Source: Colwellia psychrerythraea 34H (GTDB taxonomy: Bacteria > Pseudomonadota > Gammaproteobacteria > Enterobacterales > Alteromonadaceae). From it: a stretch of DNA of 64,000 nucleotides. The DNA lies in NCBI RefSeq assembly GCF_000012325.1, contig NC_003910.7, forward strand, positions 3,472,001 through 3,536,000, in the 5' to 3' direction. How positions within the stretch are numbered: position 1 is the stretch's first letter; the number at the start of each line of letters is the position of its first letter. This document shows positions 34,875 through 44,436 of the stretch, piece after piece. The translations under genes and the position numbers were made by a program. The notes beneath the pieces were generated by a model, which made no database searches, had not been told where the DNA came from, and saw only the letters and a program-made list of their open reading frames with translations.

Positions 34875-36610
34875 AGACTGTGTAAAAACTACTTTTCATT
34901 TACCCAAATCCCAATGTTTTCTCACACCTTATTATTTCCGCTGTAAATTGTTTGTATGTTATTTATTTTGGGTTGAGGAAGCTGATATCCGCTTTATGAG
35001 CACGTTTTTCACGCATATGAGCTAACAATAAAAGGCTAACTACGCCCTTATTGCTTCGATTAGACTTTCACTGCCCACAATCGACATCATTCGTTTGAGG
35101 TTATAAGCGAGCACATGAAGACTCATCTCGGTACTGACATTTTTCAGTTGCTTGGTAAGGAAGTGAGTTGCTCCCATCCACATTTTAATGGTGCCAAAAG
35201 GATGTTCTACAGTTTGTTTTCGAATGAGCACCGTGTCAGGTGCGTTTTTCAATCTTGTTAGCATTTCTTCCATTTCACCTTCGTGTATCCAACGCCTTAT
35301 CTTTCGTGGCTCGCGTTTTGATTGAGTACATTTAGCGCGAATATCACAGTTTCTGCAAGCAATGTGGTCAACATAGACCTTGAGTTTCATTCCGCCTTCT
35401 TCAACATTTCGCTTATGTGGTAGTTCATTCCCCGCAGGACAGACGTAAAGGTCTCGGTCTTTGTCATATTTGAATAAAGACCGATTGAAGATCCCCTTCT
35501 TTTTAGCACCTGACGTATCCCCTTTGGGCACAAGCGCAGAGGCCCCCATATCTTGAGTTGCTTTGATATCACGTCCGCTGTAGTAACCTTTGTCTGCCAA
35601 CACTGTAATGTTTTTTTGCGCCAATGCTTGCTGCGTTAATCGTGTCAAATCGGCCAGCTTGCCACGGTCATTGGTATTGGTGACTTCGTGCGTCACTATC
35701 AAATGATGTTTCGTATCAACAGAGCTTTGAACGTTATAACAAACCTGTCTGTTCATGCCTTGTGTCTTAAGTAAGCGAGCATCGGGGTCAACCGTGGAAA
35801 GTTGTTTGTCTGGATGCGCCTCCACTTGTACAGCAAGTTCCTTGAGTTCAGCTACGCGTTGTTTCATCCATGCGATTTTCTCAGCCGCAGAGGTTTGAAC
35901 AGCATCAACTTTATCATTGCCATCGGCGGTTTCAAGCCGACTCAAATAATTCTCAATATGTGTTTCCATACGACGAATATGATCTTTAACTTTGTTCGGC
36001 GTGTAATTGTTGTGCTTGCTGTTAACCGCTTTGAATTTACTGCCATCGATAGCCACGACGGCATCGGTGAACATATTCATTTGACGGCATAACTCGATGA
36101 AGTGACGGCAAACTTTAGTGATAGCCTTACCATTGTCTTTCCTGAAGTCTGCAATCGTTTTGAAATCTGGCTGTAAACGCTCGAGTAACCACATTAACTC
36201 AACATTACGATGTGATCCTTTTTCTAAACGACGGGAGGACTGGATGCGGTTCAAATACCCATAAATGTATAACTTAAGCAACGCGGCAGGATGATAACCT
36301 GGACGGCCTGTGTTGTTGGCGATAACACGGTTGAATCCTAAAGCGTGTAAATCAAGCTCATCAACAAAGGCATCAACAACACGAACGTGATTTTCTTTGG
36401 TGACAAAATCGTCCAATGCTTCAGGAAATAGGGTTATTTGGTTTCGACCTTGGCCTTTAATATGGTGGGACATATCAACAGTTCTCGTTCTTGTTTTCCT
36501 CCTATTAATTATAGTTGATACGCTATCTTCGAGAGCTGAAAATTAAGATTGATTGATCATAAAAAACTGAGGGTTAGACCAAAAGGTGATCAATAGTTTT
36601 CACACAGCCT
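34875..36610 (-). mobile_element. Complete IS1182-family insertion sequence, 1736 bp
   Basis: The ends are defined by inverted repeats: left AGACTGTGTAAAAACTA and right, reversed, AGGCTGTGTGAAAACTA (15 of 17 identical), flanked by the 6-bp direct repeat GCCACC. One intact transposase gene fills the inside. The intact ends, target duplication and transposase suggest recent, possibly current, mobility. It landed in intergenic DNA made of what appear to be dispersed repeats (CATTCACTTTTG occurs on both sides, at about 34804 and 36625). Confidence 0.88.
35040..36473 (-). CDS. IS1182-family transposase
   Basis: A 477-residue DDE transposase. The N-terminal domain (GRNQITLFPEALDDFVTKEN and YHPAALLKLYIYGYLNRIQSSRRLE) and the catalytic core are typical: first Asp in AVVAIDGSKFKAVNSK, second in VLADKGYYSG, glutamate in VEHPFGTIKMWMG, with a Cys cluster (VCPAGNEL, CRNCDIRAKCTQS) before it. 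Length is normal for the family and no frameshift is seen, so it is probably active. Confidence 0.93.
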   Translation of the reverse strand: MSHHIKGQGRNQITLFPEALDDFVTKENHVRVVDAFVDELDLHALGFNRVIANNTGRPGYHPAALLKLYIYGYLNRIQSSRRLEKGSHRNVELMWLLERLQPDFKTIADFRKDNGKAITKVCRHFIELCRQMNMFTDAVVAIDGSKFKAVNSKHNNYTPNKVKDHIRRMETHIENYLSRLETADGNDKVDAVQTSAAEKIAWMKQRVAELKELAVQVEAHPDKQLSTVDPDARLLKTQGMNRQVCYNVQSSVDTKHHLIVTHEVTNTNDRGKLADLTRLTQQALAQKNITVLADKGYYSGRDIKATQDMGASALVPKGDTSGAKKKGIFNRSLFKYDKDRDLYVCPAGNELPHKRNVEEGGMKLKVYVDHIACRNCDIRAKCTQSKREPRKIRRWIHEGEMEEMLTRLKNAPDTVLIRKQTVEHPFGTIKMWMGATHFLTKQLKNVSTEMSLHVLAYNLKRMMSIVGSESLIEAIRA

Positions 36611-36616
36611 GCCACC
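36611..36616. repeat. Right target-site duplication of the IS1182-family element
   Basis: GCCACC, identical to 34869-34874. Confidence 0.85.
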
Positions 36617-36956
36617 ATAGCAGTCATTCACTTTTGTCTAAAAACCCAATGAAATAGAGTGTTAGTTCTATGGCATTCCGCCCTCATTAGTGATTTAGAG
36701 GCTGTCATTATTTTTACACTCATCGACCCGTTCCTAAAATCATTCAGAATCATATGTTAGCCCACAAACATACAAAGAATAATCACTATAAATTTGATCT
36801 AAATTATAAGGTCCGGCTGCCTCGACAGCGGACATTATTAACATGTCATTTTAGGGTCTTTGCAAGGAAGGCTCTTTGAATATGGTACTTTGAATAACAG
36901 GACAACATAGATCTTTATTTATCATTTTCAACATTACATTATTGAAATTAATTAAG
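36617..36956. other. Intergenic stretch beside the IS
   Basis: No gene seen. The first part (AGCAGTCATTCACTTTTG and, further on, CGACAGCGGACATT) resembles the dispersed GTCATTC/GCGGAC repeats common between genes in related marine bacteria; the copy on the far side of the IS is at about 34800-34868. Confidence 0.35.
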
Positions 36957-36995
36957 AAAAAAGGACAAAAAATCACGTTGGTTTTGCCCTTTTTT
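36957..36995 (-). terminator. Rho-independent terminator of the DUF1254 lipoprotein gene
   Basis: AAAAAAGGACAAAA and TTTTGCCCTTTTTT pair over 14 bp with one mismatch around an 11-base loop, ending in T-runs on the minus strand, 28 bp after the gene's stop. Confidence 0.8.
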
Positions 36996-37022
36996 ATACT
37001 AATTGATAACGTTACGTTAATT

Positions 37023-38243
37023 CTAGCTACAAGGTTTTTCCGGCAGGTTATTTACATCTGGCTTATAATACCTTACTACAAAATAATAGGGTTCGCCTGA
37101 GTTTACTGGCATCCAGTATGTGCCATCATTAGGGCTATCTGCACTGAAGGTAATACTAATATTACCATTGGCATCTGGCTTAGTATTATAGGCATTAATC
37201 AGATCATTTTTGCCAGGTAGCGTATTTCTTGTCAACGCACTATATCGGGTGACTGACCAAAATAGCTCAACCCCTTCTGGCTCGTAAGGCAAAGTGAATA
37301 CTTCTGTTTTATCACCCATCAACAACTGATTTTCACAGTTGGTAAAGTAGGGGCCGTAGTAAGCATGCTCAAGAGGCAGACCTAAATGACCAATAATTCC
37401 AACCGCTCGAAATAAATAATCATCACTATTTGGCTCATTGCTATCAATTGGTCCGAACAAACCTATATTGCCAGTTGGACCCATATTAGGTGCTACAACC
37501 CCCAAATACTCACTTACTCTGAGATAATCTTGATGAGTGAAGTTTACTGATGAGACCATTAGTTCTTTGTTTTGAGAATATACATCATGGGTCGCTAGCG
37601 TATGTTTTATCGGGTTATCAACAATCAAGGTTTTACTACTATTTGCCGTCAGTGTGATTTTTTCTTGGATCGATAACGCATTCACTAAATCTTCAGGCGT
37701 TTTTACTTGCACCCGAATGAAAAGATGTGGGTAATCACCAGGGCTTTCAATCACCGTTGCTCCTTCTGGTACTTCCATATTCTTACCTTTACGAACAAAA
37801 GTGAATTTACCCACGGGATGAATCTTGTCAAAAATGGTGTAATGTTCTTGGTCGGTAACATGTATCGAGTAATAGCGTCCTTCGTCTACTTCAGGGTATT
37901 CAATTGTCACAGGACCATTACTAAGATCAATAACACCCTTGCTATATAAATGATCAAGCGCAGGAGTCACAACAGCATCAGAGCCTTCAGTAGGTAATTT
38001 CTTAGTATGTAATAATTTATTAGTACCGCCCGCGAGTTTAGCCGTGGCTTCCATATATTTCATATGGTGATAAACCTTGACTGCATTTAGCTCTGCATCA
38101 GATGGTCTTTCAGGGGTTACTGAAACCTGCTGTTTTGTTTGTGTATCCTGTTTTATTTTTTCAGGTGCCGTTGTTTCTACTTTCTGACAACCAACGATAC
38201 CAAGTGCCAATATAACGGTGGCAAACGGAAGAAGATGTTTCAT
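37023..38243 (-). CDS. DUF1254/DUF1214 lipoprotein
   Basis: A 406-residue protein with a lipoprotein signal (MKHLLPFATVILALGIVGC, Cys19), a charged/Gln-Thr linker, then a DUF1254 domain (about 60-200; GPVTIEYPEVDEGRYYSIHV is a typical strand pair) and a DUF1214 domain at the C-terminus (FWSVTRYSALTRNTLPG ... NDGTYWMPVNSGEPYYFVVRYYKP). The pair of domains forms two beta sandwiches; the role is unknown. It lies 120 bp downstream of a second DUF1254 lipoprotein gene on the same strand, so they probably form a unit. Confidence 0.85.
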   Translation of the reverse strand: MKHLLPFATVILALGIVGCQKVETTAPEKIKQDTQTKQQVSVTPERPSDAELNAVKVYHHMKYMEATAKLAGGTNKLLHTKKLPTEGSDAVVTPALDHLYSKGVIDLSNGPVTIEYPEVDEGRYYSIHVTDQEHYTIFDKIHPVGKFTFVRKGKNMEVPEGATVIESPGDYPHLFIRVQVKTPEDLVNALSIQEKITLTANSSKTLIVDNPIKHTLATHDVYSQNKELMVSSVNFTHQDYLRVSEYLGVVAPNMGPTGNIGLFGPIDSNEPNSDDYLFRAVGIIGHLGLPLEHAYYGPYFTNCENQLLMGDKTEVFTLPYEPEGVELFWSVTRYSALTRNTLPGKNDLINAYNTKPDANGNISITFSADSPNDGTYWMPVNSGEPYYFVVRYYKPDVNNLPEKPCS

Positions 38244-38365
38244 GTATTATCCTTAAATTGTGTTCGTGCTAAGTCAGTTTCGCCCAAAGTGAGATGAAAA
38301 TGATCATCGACTACTTCTCAGCAACCGATGAATATTTACATACTTAGTCTATCTATTCATTGGCT

Positions 38366-39865
38366 TTACTTTGTTTTGTCAATTTTGTTCATTGGGTAAG
38401 TTTGATCAAAATACTCTTGCTCTGGACCATACAAACGCAAATACATAAAGTATGACTCACCATCATTAGACTGTATCCAGTTGCCTTCTTTTCCTTCTGG
38501 CGCTTCTGGTCCAAAATACAAATCGACAGAACCATCACTGTTCATTACTAACGACTCCGAGCGTGAAGAAAGATCTGAGCGTTTTATCTCATTGCGAATA
38601 ATTAAGCGATTCTTGATGTCATACACAGTGATCGACCAAAAGTTCGCCGCTGGCGGGTTAGGCTCAATGTGAAGCGTGTAGTTTTTACCTCCCATGAGTG
38701 CATTGCCATCAGCATCATAATACGATCCGATGTAAGCTGAGCCGTGGCCTGGATTCTCTACAATCATGCCAGCCGAAGTCGTTACGGCTTCATACGTATA
38801 AGCCGTGCGTTCATTAATCATTGAGTAGGTATCTAAATCGATTTTAGGGTCCATGCCTGCAAGCACACCTTCCCAACCCGAGTCACTCCCATACAATGAT
38901 GAGGAAAACTTCTTTTTGGTTTTATTAAACGCTAGAGATTGCGCCATTGCCATACCCGTATTGACACCTTCAAGTAGTATCTCTTTTTGATAAGGTGTTG
39001 GGTTAAAGGCTTTGCCTTTTTCAATACCTAAATCTTTTAACCATGCATAAAAGAAGCGATCACGATCTGCCATTGGCTCATTTTGAATATACTGATTAAC
39101 GACTTCCCAATAAGCCATCCCTCTTGGCTGAGTCGCGATTGTTACGTCAGCATCTGATGCTTTGGGTTTATAAATCACAAATTTTACTTGAGGAGGGTTA
39201 GCCACATCCGACAGTTTATAAGCGGTGACCGCAGTTTTTAATTTTTCTGCCTCAGCACCTACACCTAACACACGGTAAAAATATAAGATCTGGTTCGTAT
39301 CACTTTGGATCACTTCACCATCAAAATCTTTAGGGTATTCTTGTCCCGGTCCAACAAAAAGAAGCGTCTCTTTGTTTCCTGATCCAATCTCTTTAATTGG
39401 CTCCTGCCATGCATTATTCGCGACACCAAAAATGCTACCTGCTGGAATATTAACAACATAGGGACCTGTCTCAGATAAATCGACTAACGAAATAGTGTAT
39501 GGAGTCGTAACATTTGCAGTAAGAAATGGATAAACACCATCATACCCTTCATGTAGCCCTATTATAGGGGCATCGCCCTCTTGCAAATCAAACAGAGCTA
39601 TAGTGCTATTGTAGGATTGATACATACCCACCATTGGCATGGCCCACAGCGTAAGTTGAGAAGCACGCTGTAGATCAATTTCTCGATTTAATTTTTTTGC
39701 AGAAGCTTTGGTGATAGTTTGGTCTTGATAATTAATCTGACCTAAATACGTTTGTTCACTATTATTTCCATCTGCGACACCAGTCATACCGAGATTAGCG
39801 CAACTAGCTAAGATGCTTACGGCAAAGGCTGATAGTGCCAGTTTCGCATAATGTGTTTTTATCAT
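38366..39865 (-). CDS. DUF1254/DUF1214 lipoprotein, larger paralogue
   Basis: A 499-residue protein with a lipoprotein signal ending in SILASC (about residue 22), DUF1254 (about 70-210, with MVGMYQSYNSTIALFD and TPYTISLVDLSETGPYVVNI) and a C-terminal DUF1214 domain (NPPAANFWSITVYDIKNRLI ... EGNWIQSNDGESYFMYLRLYGP). It is related to the neighbour at 37023-38243 but longer in the middle. Both should sit in the envelope and might work together; their substrate or partner is unknown. Confidence 0.85.
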   Translation of the reverse strand: MIKTHYAKLALSAFAVSILASCANLGMTGVADGNNSEQTYLGQINYQDQTITKASAKKLNREIDLQRASQLTLWAMPMVGMYQSYNSTIALFDLQEGDAPIIGLHEGYDGVYPFLTANVTTPYTISLVDLSETGPYVVNIPAGSIFGVANNAWQEPIKEIGSGNKETLLFVGPGQEYPKDFDGEVIQSDTNQILYFYRVLGVGAEAEKLKTAVTAYKLSDVANPPQVKFVIYKPKASDADVTIATQPRGMAYWEVVNQYIQNEPMADRDRFFYAWLKDLGIEKGKAFNPTPYQKEILLEGVNTGMAMAQSLAFNKTKKKFSSSLYGSDSGWEGVLAGMDPKIDLDTYSMINERTAYTYEAVTTSAGMIVENPGHGSAYIGSYYDADGNALMGGKNYTLHIEPNPPAANFWSITVYDIKNRLIIRNEIKRSDLSSRSESLVMNSDGSVDLYFGPEAPEGKEGNWIQSNDGESYFMYLRLYGPEQEYFDQTYPMNKIDKTK

Positions 39866-40606
39866 CTGTATATTCCTTTAAGTTTATTTATTGTGAGTTG
39901 TTATTCATATCTCACCAATAGACGTATTATTAAAATAGGTACTTCTATCAGTATTATGAGCGAATTTAGACCTGCTTTATTTGATCTAAAGTCTATTAAG
40001 TTGATTAGAAATCACCCGTTAATAGTAACCTTTTAATACTTTATAATTTCGACATTGAGTAGGGAATAAGTACCAACAGCGGCAGTTATATACTCCAAAA
40101 ATTCACATGACTCTATGGCGTTAAGTGCCCCATACAGGGATAGAGTATGGAGCAATTTCAATGACTGCTTTGAGCCTTGAAGCGGACGTTAAGATTAACT
40201 AGTTGCTACCTTCCGCTAAGCGCACCAAAGAGACATCTAATTAAGGAATAAGGAAGACAAGAGTAAATTTAAACATTTACCACTCCCTTATCTGCTACAT
40301 TTTTCTAATTCGTGTTTCATAAATCGTTATTCGGCCAGCGGGCATGCCATGATGTTTCACTTCAAGTGACGTTGAAAGGTACTGCTACGCTATATAAATT
40401 AGCGACTAAACTCCAACCCCATGGATTCCCGCCAAGACAACGCGGGAATGACGGCTTCAATGACACTTGCAACAACGGCCGCAGTATTTACACTGCACTT
40501 GTCATCTTTTCGCCACATTTCGACAGTACTTTGCCCTTAAGCTGACACGAGTAACACTCATTACTTTGCTTTAATACTCTGTATCAATTAAAGACAAGAG
40601 CAAGCG
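39866..40606. other. Long intergenic region with hairpins
   Basis: No convincing gene in about 740 bp. It holds a hairpin at 40126-40154 (TGCCCCATAC / GTATGGAGCA, one mismatch) and the dispersed-repeat hairpin at 40425-40449. Short open frames at 39851 and 40312 lack ribosome-binding sites and family features. The promoters of the DUF1254 gene (minus) and the sortase-target gene (plus) must lie here. Confidence 0.5.
40425..40449. repeat. Dispersed ATTCCCGC/GCGGGAAT hairpin repeat
   Basis: ATTCCCGC and GCGGGAAT form a perfect 8-bp stem within the phrase CCATGGATTCCCGCC...GCGGGAATGACGG, a form of short GC-rich repeat found between genes in many proteobacteria. It stands out in base composition from the AT-rich surroundings. 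Confidence 0.6.
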
Positions 40607-42967
40607 ATGTTTACTTCTAAAAAAAATCTACAACTTATCGATTATAAAAATTCGTATTATTGCCAACAACAGCGAAAAAAACGACGTTATAAGTGGTTTA
40701 AAATTTCAGTTTTATTATTACTTATCATCTCACTTGCCTTGGTTTTTATGCCTTATGCACAAAGTGAGCAACTTGATTCACAGGAACAAATAAAGCGAGG
40801 CAACGTCCTTGTTCATGGTCCGCAATTGCTTTTTGAGAATCCGAATAACAGTCAGAGTCAGAACCCAAACATAGCCGTGCGTGCAACCTTCCCTGTTGAT
40901 ATTGAAGCCAACATTGAAATTAATGGTTTAGTTGCTTACGCAGAAATAAAGCAAACCTTTATCAATCCCTACAATATTGCGTTGGCGGGAAAGTATCAGT
41001 TTCCATTACCTGAAAACTCAGCGGTTAAACAGTTAATGATAAAAATGGGTAATGTAGAAATACTTGGCGAAATAATGGAAAAAAAAGCAGCAAAAGCTAT
41101 TTACCAAAAAGCCAAAAAAAAGGGACGAAAAGCAAGTTTAGTAGAGCAACAGCGACCGAATTTATTTACCAACAAAATAGCGAATATTCCTGCGCAGTCA
41201 ACCGTTGTTGTTACGTTAAAATTTATCATGCCTGTCTCGTTCTCTCAGGGGAAATTCAATTTACGACTACCCCTTGCACTAACCGATAGGTATCAACCAA
41301 GATCAACGTCAAACTCGTTTAATGAATCGTCTGGGCACTCACCTGAATACTCATCTGAACGCTCACCAAGCAATTTCACTCACGACTTAACTAACGTTTC
41401 AGCTAACATTTCAACAAAATCGTTACCCGAGCCATTTAAAATATCAACTACACGTTCATCAACCACGCATGTTCGATCAGTTGCTCGTAGCCAATCATCA
41501 ATAAACATTGTATTAAACTCAGGTATTCCCATCACGTCTATTGTCAGTGATAGCCATAAAATACAATCACGTGACTTAAGCAGTAAGTTAAACAGTGAGC
41601 AAAATGCTTACTTTATTACTTTAGATAAAACCCAGGTGATATCTAACAAAACGTTCGATTTAACTTGGCAATTAATTGCGAGTAATCAACCTCAAGTCAG
41701 TAGTTTTACCCAAGAAATCTCAGGTGAGCATTATACTTTATTGACCTTTTTCCCGCCTGAAAAAGCCGTAGCGCAAGTGATAGCAAGAGATATCATTTTT
41801 ATAATTGATACCTCAGGCTCAATGCAAGCTGGCTCGATGGAGCAAGCGAAATCGAGTCTGCAACTCGCCCTATTACAACTTAACAATAAAGACAGTTTCA
41901 ATATTATCGCGTTCGATAATGATACCGAATTACTGTTCCCTGTCACTCACATGGCCTCAGCACACAATATCTCAAAAGCACAACAATTCATTGATGGCTT
42001 AAGTGCAAATGGTGGCACTGAAATGTACCGACCATTAAGCAACGCGTTAATGATGAAAAAAGATAAAACGCAGTCTTCAAAAGCAATTCGCCAAATAGTA
42101 TTTATTACTGACGGTGCTGTCGCTAATGAATTTGAGCTTATGCAATTACTTAACACCGCTCAGGGGGATTTTCGTTTGTATACCGTAGGAATAGGCGCAG
42201 CACCCAATGGTTACTTTATGAAAAAAGCGGCTCAATTTGGTCGAGGAAGTTATGTGTTTATTCAAAATAAAAGTGAAGTGCAGCGAAAAATGAGCCATTT
42301 CATGACAAAAATAAGCCAACCTGCACTCACTAATATTGCCTTAACGCTTGATAACCAAATTCACCAGCACGTTGAGGTTTATCCTAAAAAGATCCCTGAT
42401 TTATATTTTGGTGAGCCGTTGCAAATAGCCCTTAAATCTCAGTTTCCTATCAGCAGTGTTCAATTAACCGCTGAAACAGTATCAACTCCTTTCTACCAGC
42501 AATTAATCATTGATGATCGCCAGCCATCGAAAGGTATTTCATCACTTTGGGCACGGCGTAAAATAGAGAGTTTAGTCGACAGCCTTATTGTTGGAGCAAA
42601 TAAAGACAAGGTTAAATCGCAGGTTATCGCCACTTCACTCAATCATCAAATAATATCGCCTTACACCAGTTTTATTGCGGTAGAAAAGCAGCCAGAAGTT
42701 TCGTCTTTGCTCGTAAAAAATGACTTGTCATCGGTCAAAAAATCTAAAAACAACGCAATACCAGCTCATGAGAGTTTACTGGTAGCTATGCCTCAAACAG
42801 CCCTTGATTGGCAATTACAGTTTTTGGTTGGCATAGCGCTAATGTTGCTTAGCTTAGTATTTATGAAGATTAGAAACTTAGCTTTGTTGAACAATATTAT
42901 GCTGGCTAATACTTGGCTGGCTAATAAACGTTTTAAGTTGGTAAATTGTAATGAAAAACCTCATTAA
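40607..42967 (+). CDS. Marine proteobacterial sortase target protein (VIT-VWA)
   Basis: A 786-residue exported protein. Order: N-terminal membrane segment (about 30-50), VIT domain (about 85-215, AEIKQTFINPYNIALAGKYQFPLPE), a Ser/Thr-rich region, a VWA domain with the metal site DTSGSMQAGS (Asp401), and a C-terminal sorting signal: MPQTA (728-732), a hydrophobic helix (LQFLVGIALMLLSLVFM) and basic residues. This matches the family whose single gene always neighbours a class GN sortase. The helix would hold the protein until the sortase cuts at MPQTA. The adjoining sortase gene overlaps its last 17 bases. Confidence 0.92.
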   Translation: MFTSKKNLQLIDYKNSYYCQQQRKKRRYKWFKISVLLLLIISLALVFMPYAQSEQLDSQEQIKRGNVLVHGPQLLFENPNNSQSQNPNIAVRATFPVDIEANIEINGLVAYAEIKQTFINPYNIALAGKYQFPLPENSAVKQLMIKMGNVEILGEIMEKKAAKAIYQKAKKKGRKASLVEQQRPNLFTNKIANIPAQSTVVVTLKFIMPVSFSQGKFNLRLPLALTDRYQPRSTSNSFNESSGHSPEYSSERSPSNFTHDLTNVSANISTKSLPEPFKISTTRSSTTHVRSVARSQSSINIVLNSGIPITSIVSDSHKIQSRDLSSKLNSEQNAYFITLDKTQVISNKTFDLTWQLIASNQPQVSSFTQEISGEHYTLLTFFPPEKAVAQVIARDIIFIIDTSGSMQAGSMEQAKSSLQLALLQLNNKDSFNIIAFDNDTELLFPVTHMASAHNISKAQQFIDGLSANGGTEMYRPLSNALMMKKDKTQSSKAIRQIVFITDGAVANEFELMQLLNTAQGDFRLYTVGIGAAPNGYFMKKAAQFGRGSYVFIQNKSEVQRKMSHFMTKISQPALTNIALTLDNQIHQHVEVYPKKIPDLYFGEPLQIALKSQFPISSVQLTAETVSTPFYQQLIIDDRQPSKGISSLWARRKIESLVDSLIVGANKDKVKSQVIATSLNHQIISPYTSFIAVEKQPEVSSLLVKNDLSSVKKSKNNAIPAHESLLVAMPQTALDWQLQFLVGIALMLLSLVFMKIRNLALLNNIMLANTWLANKRFKLVNCNEKPH

Positions 42968-43529
42968 GAAGTTGCTACTTGTTGCTGGCAGCTTGCTTTG
43001 TCTTCATGCGAGCTGGTTGCCGATCAAAGGCTGGCTCTCTGAGCAATTAATAAGTTACAGCTGGCATCAGACAATCGATTTGAAGCAAAAGACTAAACCT
43101 TGGCCGTGGGCAGATACTTATCCCATTGCAGAGCTTTCATTTGAACGTTTAAACAAGCATGTAGTTGTGCTTAACGGCGGTGATCCAACCACATTAGCTT
43201 TTTCAGCCGGTGCTATTGCTCCCTTTAATCAAGTCAGCAGCGCTCAACCTTTTGTTGTTGCAGGACATAGAGATAGTCACTTTTCATTTTTAGACGAGGT
43301 AGTTATGAACGATATAATTTCACTGGCTGACAAACATGGTCAAAGCCAGCTTTACCAAGTTGAAGCCATTGATATTGTCGATGCATCAACAGGCGAGCTC
43401 CCCATTTTGGCAGATGATTCGCAGCTAATTCTAATCACTTGCTACCCTTTTACTAATACTCGTAATATAGGTAATGTTGCTGGCAGTAATAGTAATGAAA
43501 GGTATGTGATAACAGCAAGATTGCTTTGA
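42951..43529 (+). CDS. Class GN sortase
   Basis: A 192-residue sortase of the Gram-negative (GN) class, a cysteine transpeptidase anchored by an N-terminal helix. The triad is visible: His106 in VVAGHRDSHFSFL, Cys164 in LILITCYPF and Arg184 in NERYVITA. It should process the VIT-VWA protein encoded immediately upstream; the coding sequences overlap by 17 bp. No other sorting-signal protein is seen in the window, which fits the one-enzyme one-substrate pattern. Confidence 0.93.
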   Translation: MKNLIKKLLLVAGSLLCLHASWLPIKGWLSEQLISYSWHQTIDLKQKTKPWPWADTYPIAELSFERLNKHVVVLNGGDPTTLAFSAGAIAPFNQVSSAQPFVVAGHRDSHFSFLDEVVMNDIISLADKHGQSQLYQVEAIDIVDASTGELPILADDSQLILITCYPFTNTRNIGNVAGSNSNERYVITARLL

Positions 43530-43747
43530 ATGCATTTTGCCGGGGTATTTCTATAGTTCTGTTCTGACACAAAGACAATCTACTAATCATTGTTCCTTGT
43601 CGATGAATAGTGAAATAAAATCTATATAAATCATAGTTTAAATAATTATCAAACCGCACTTTATTACACTAAAAATGAACTTACTTCATTGTAATATGAC
43701 TAACCTAGTAACCAAGAGACAATGGATCTTCGACTAGAGACTTCGAA

Positions 43748-43865
43748 GATGACGATATTAATTCACTCCTGAGTAAGATGACGCTATTAACTAACACCTG
43801 AGTGCAGATGTCTTATTGATTAACTCCTAAATGAAAATGACGTGATTAATCGCTTCTTGAGTAAA
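43748..43865. repeat. Degenerate tandem repeat, four units of 29-30 bp
   Basis: Units start at 43748, 43777, 43807 and 43837, each built as (G)ATGACG-nnATTAA-n-CnCCTGAGTnA: units 1 and 2 begin GATGACG, 3 begins GATGTCT, 4 begins ATGACG. They follow ACTTCGAAGATGACG, a phrase also seen at 13666-13680. No coding potential. It lies between the sortase and DUF2007 genes. Confidence 0.6.
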
Positions 43866-43953
43866 ATGCTTAGCCAACAAAAGAAATTATTTTTCCTCCC
43901 AAAGGTTCTATTATTAATATAACCTTTACTTTCATTAACAAAGAGCAGTGCCT

Positions 43954-44262
43954 ATGAAATTAATTTACAGTAATGAAAATCAATTTTTAGTAAATAACGC
44001 TAAAAACATTCTTGAAAATCACAATATAGAAGTCACTTTGAAAAATGAGTTTGCCTCTGGCGCTGCAGGTGTATTAGCGCCTATAGATACCTGGGTAGAG
44101 TTATGGATAATTAATGATATTGATGAAGAGAAAGCGGAAACAATTTTAGCGCAGGCATTAAAACAGCAAGGAGAACACGATTGGTTTTGTCAGCAGTGCC
44201 AAGAGCAAAATGATGCTTCTTTTGATTCTTGTTGGCAGTGCCAAACTGAAAAAGCGTCATAA
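43954..44262 (+). CDS. DUF2007 protein with C-terminal zinc ribbon
   Basis: A 102-residue cytoplasmic protein. Residues 1-70 form a DUF2007 domain (MKLIYSNENQFLVNNAKNIL ... WVELWIINDIDEEKAETIL), a small ferredoxin-like fold related to PII-type signal proteins; the end has a two-CxxC zinc ribbon (FCQQCQEQNDASFDSCWQCQ). ATG 43954 is preferred over a GTG at 43948. Such proteins are thought to regulate a partner by binding, but the partner is unknown. Confidence 0.85.
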   Translation: MKLIYSNENQFLVNNAKNILENHNIEVTLKNEFASGAAGVLAPIDTWVELWIINDIDEEKAETILAQALKQQGEHDWFCQQCQEQNDASFDSCWQCQTEKAS

Positions 44263-44436
44263 TGCCAAACGCTTTAACTTAGACAGCTTAATGGAATACT
44301 TTGAGGGCAAAGTAAAAGCACTGCATAGGCATGCCTAATAATAAGTAATGGCAATTTCGGCTGCCAATAAAAGTTAACTTTTTGATAGGAACTAGTTGAT
44401 AAATATTTTAGTTCTAAAGCAATTGTTTTATCGACG

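Noticed and set aside
40312..40545. Plus-strand open frame of 77 codons
   Set aside because: It runs through the dispersed ATTCCCGC repeat, has no ribosome-binding site and no family features.
43735..43756. ACTTCGAAGATGACG as a LexA- or AraC-type site
   Set aside because: It contains a short palindrome (CTTCGAAG), but it recurs in unrelated intergenic DNA without promoter context, so a dispersed repeat is the simpler reading.
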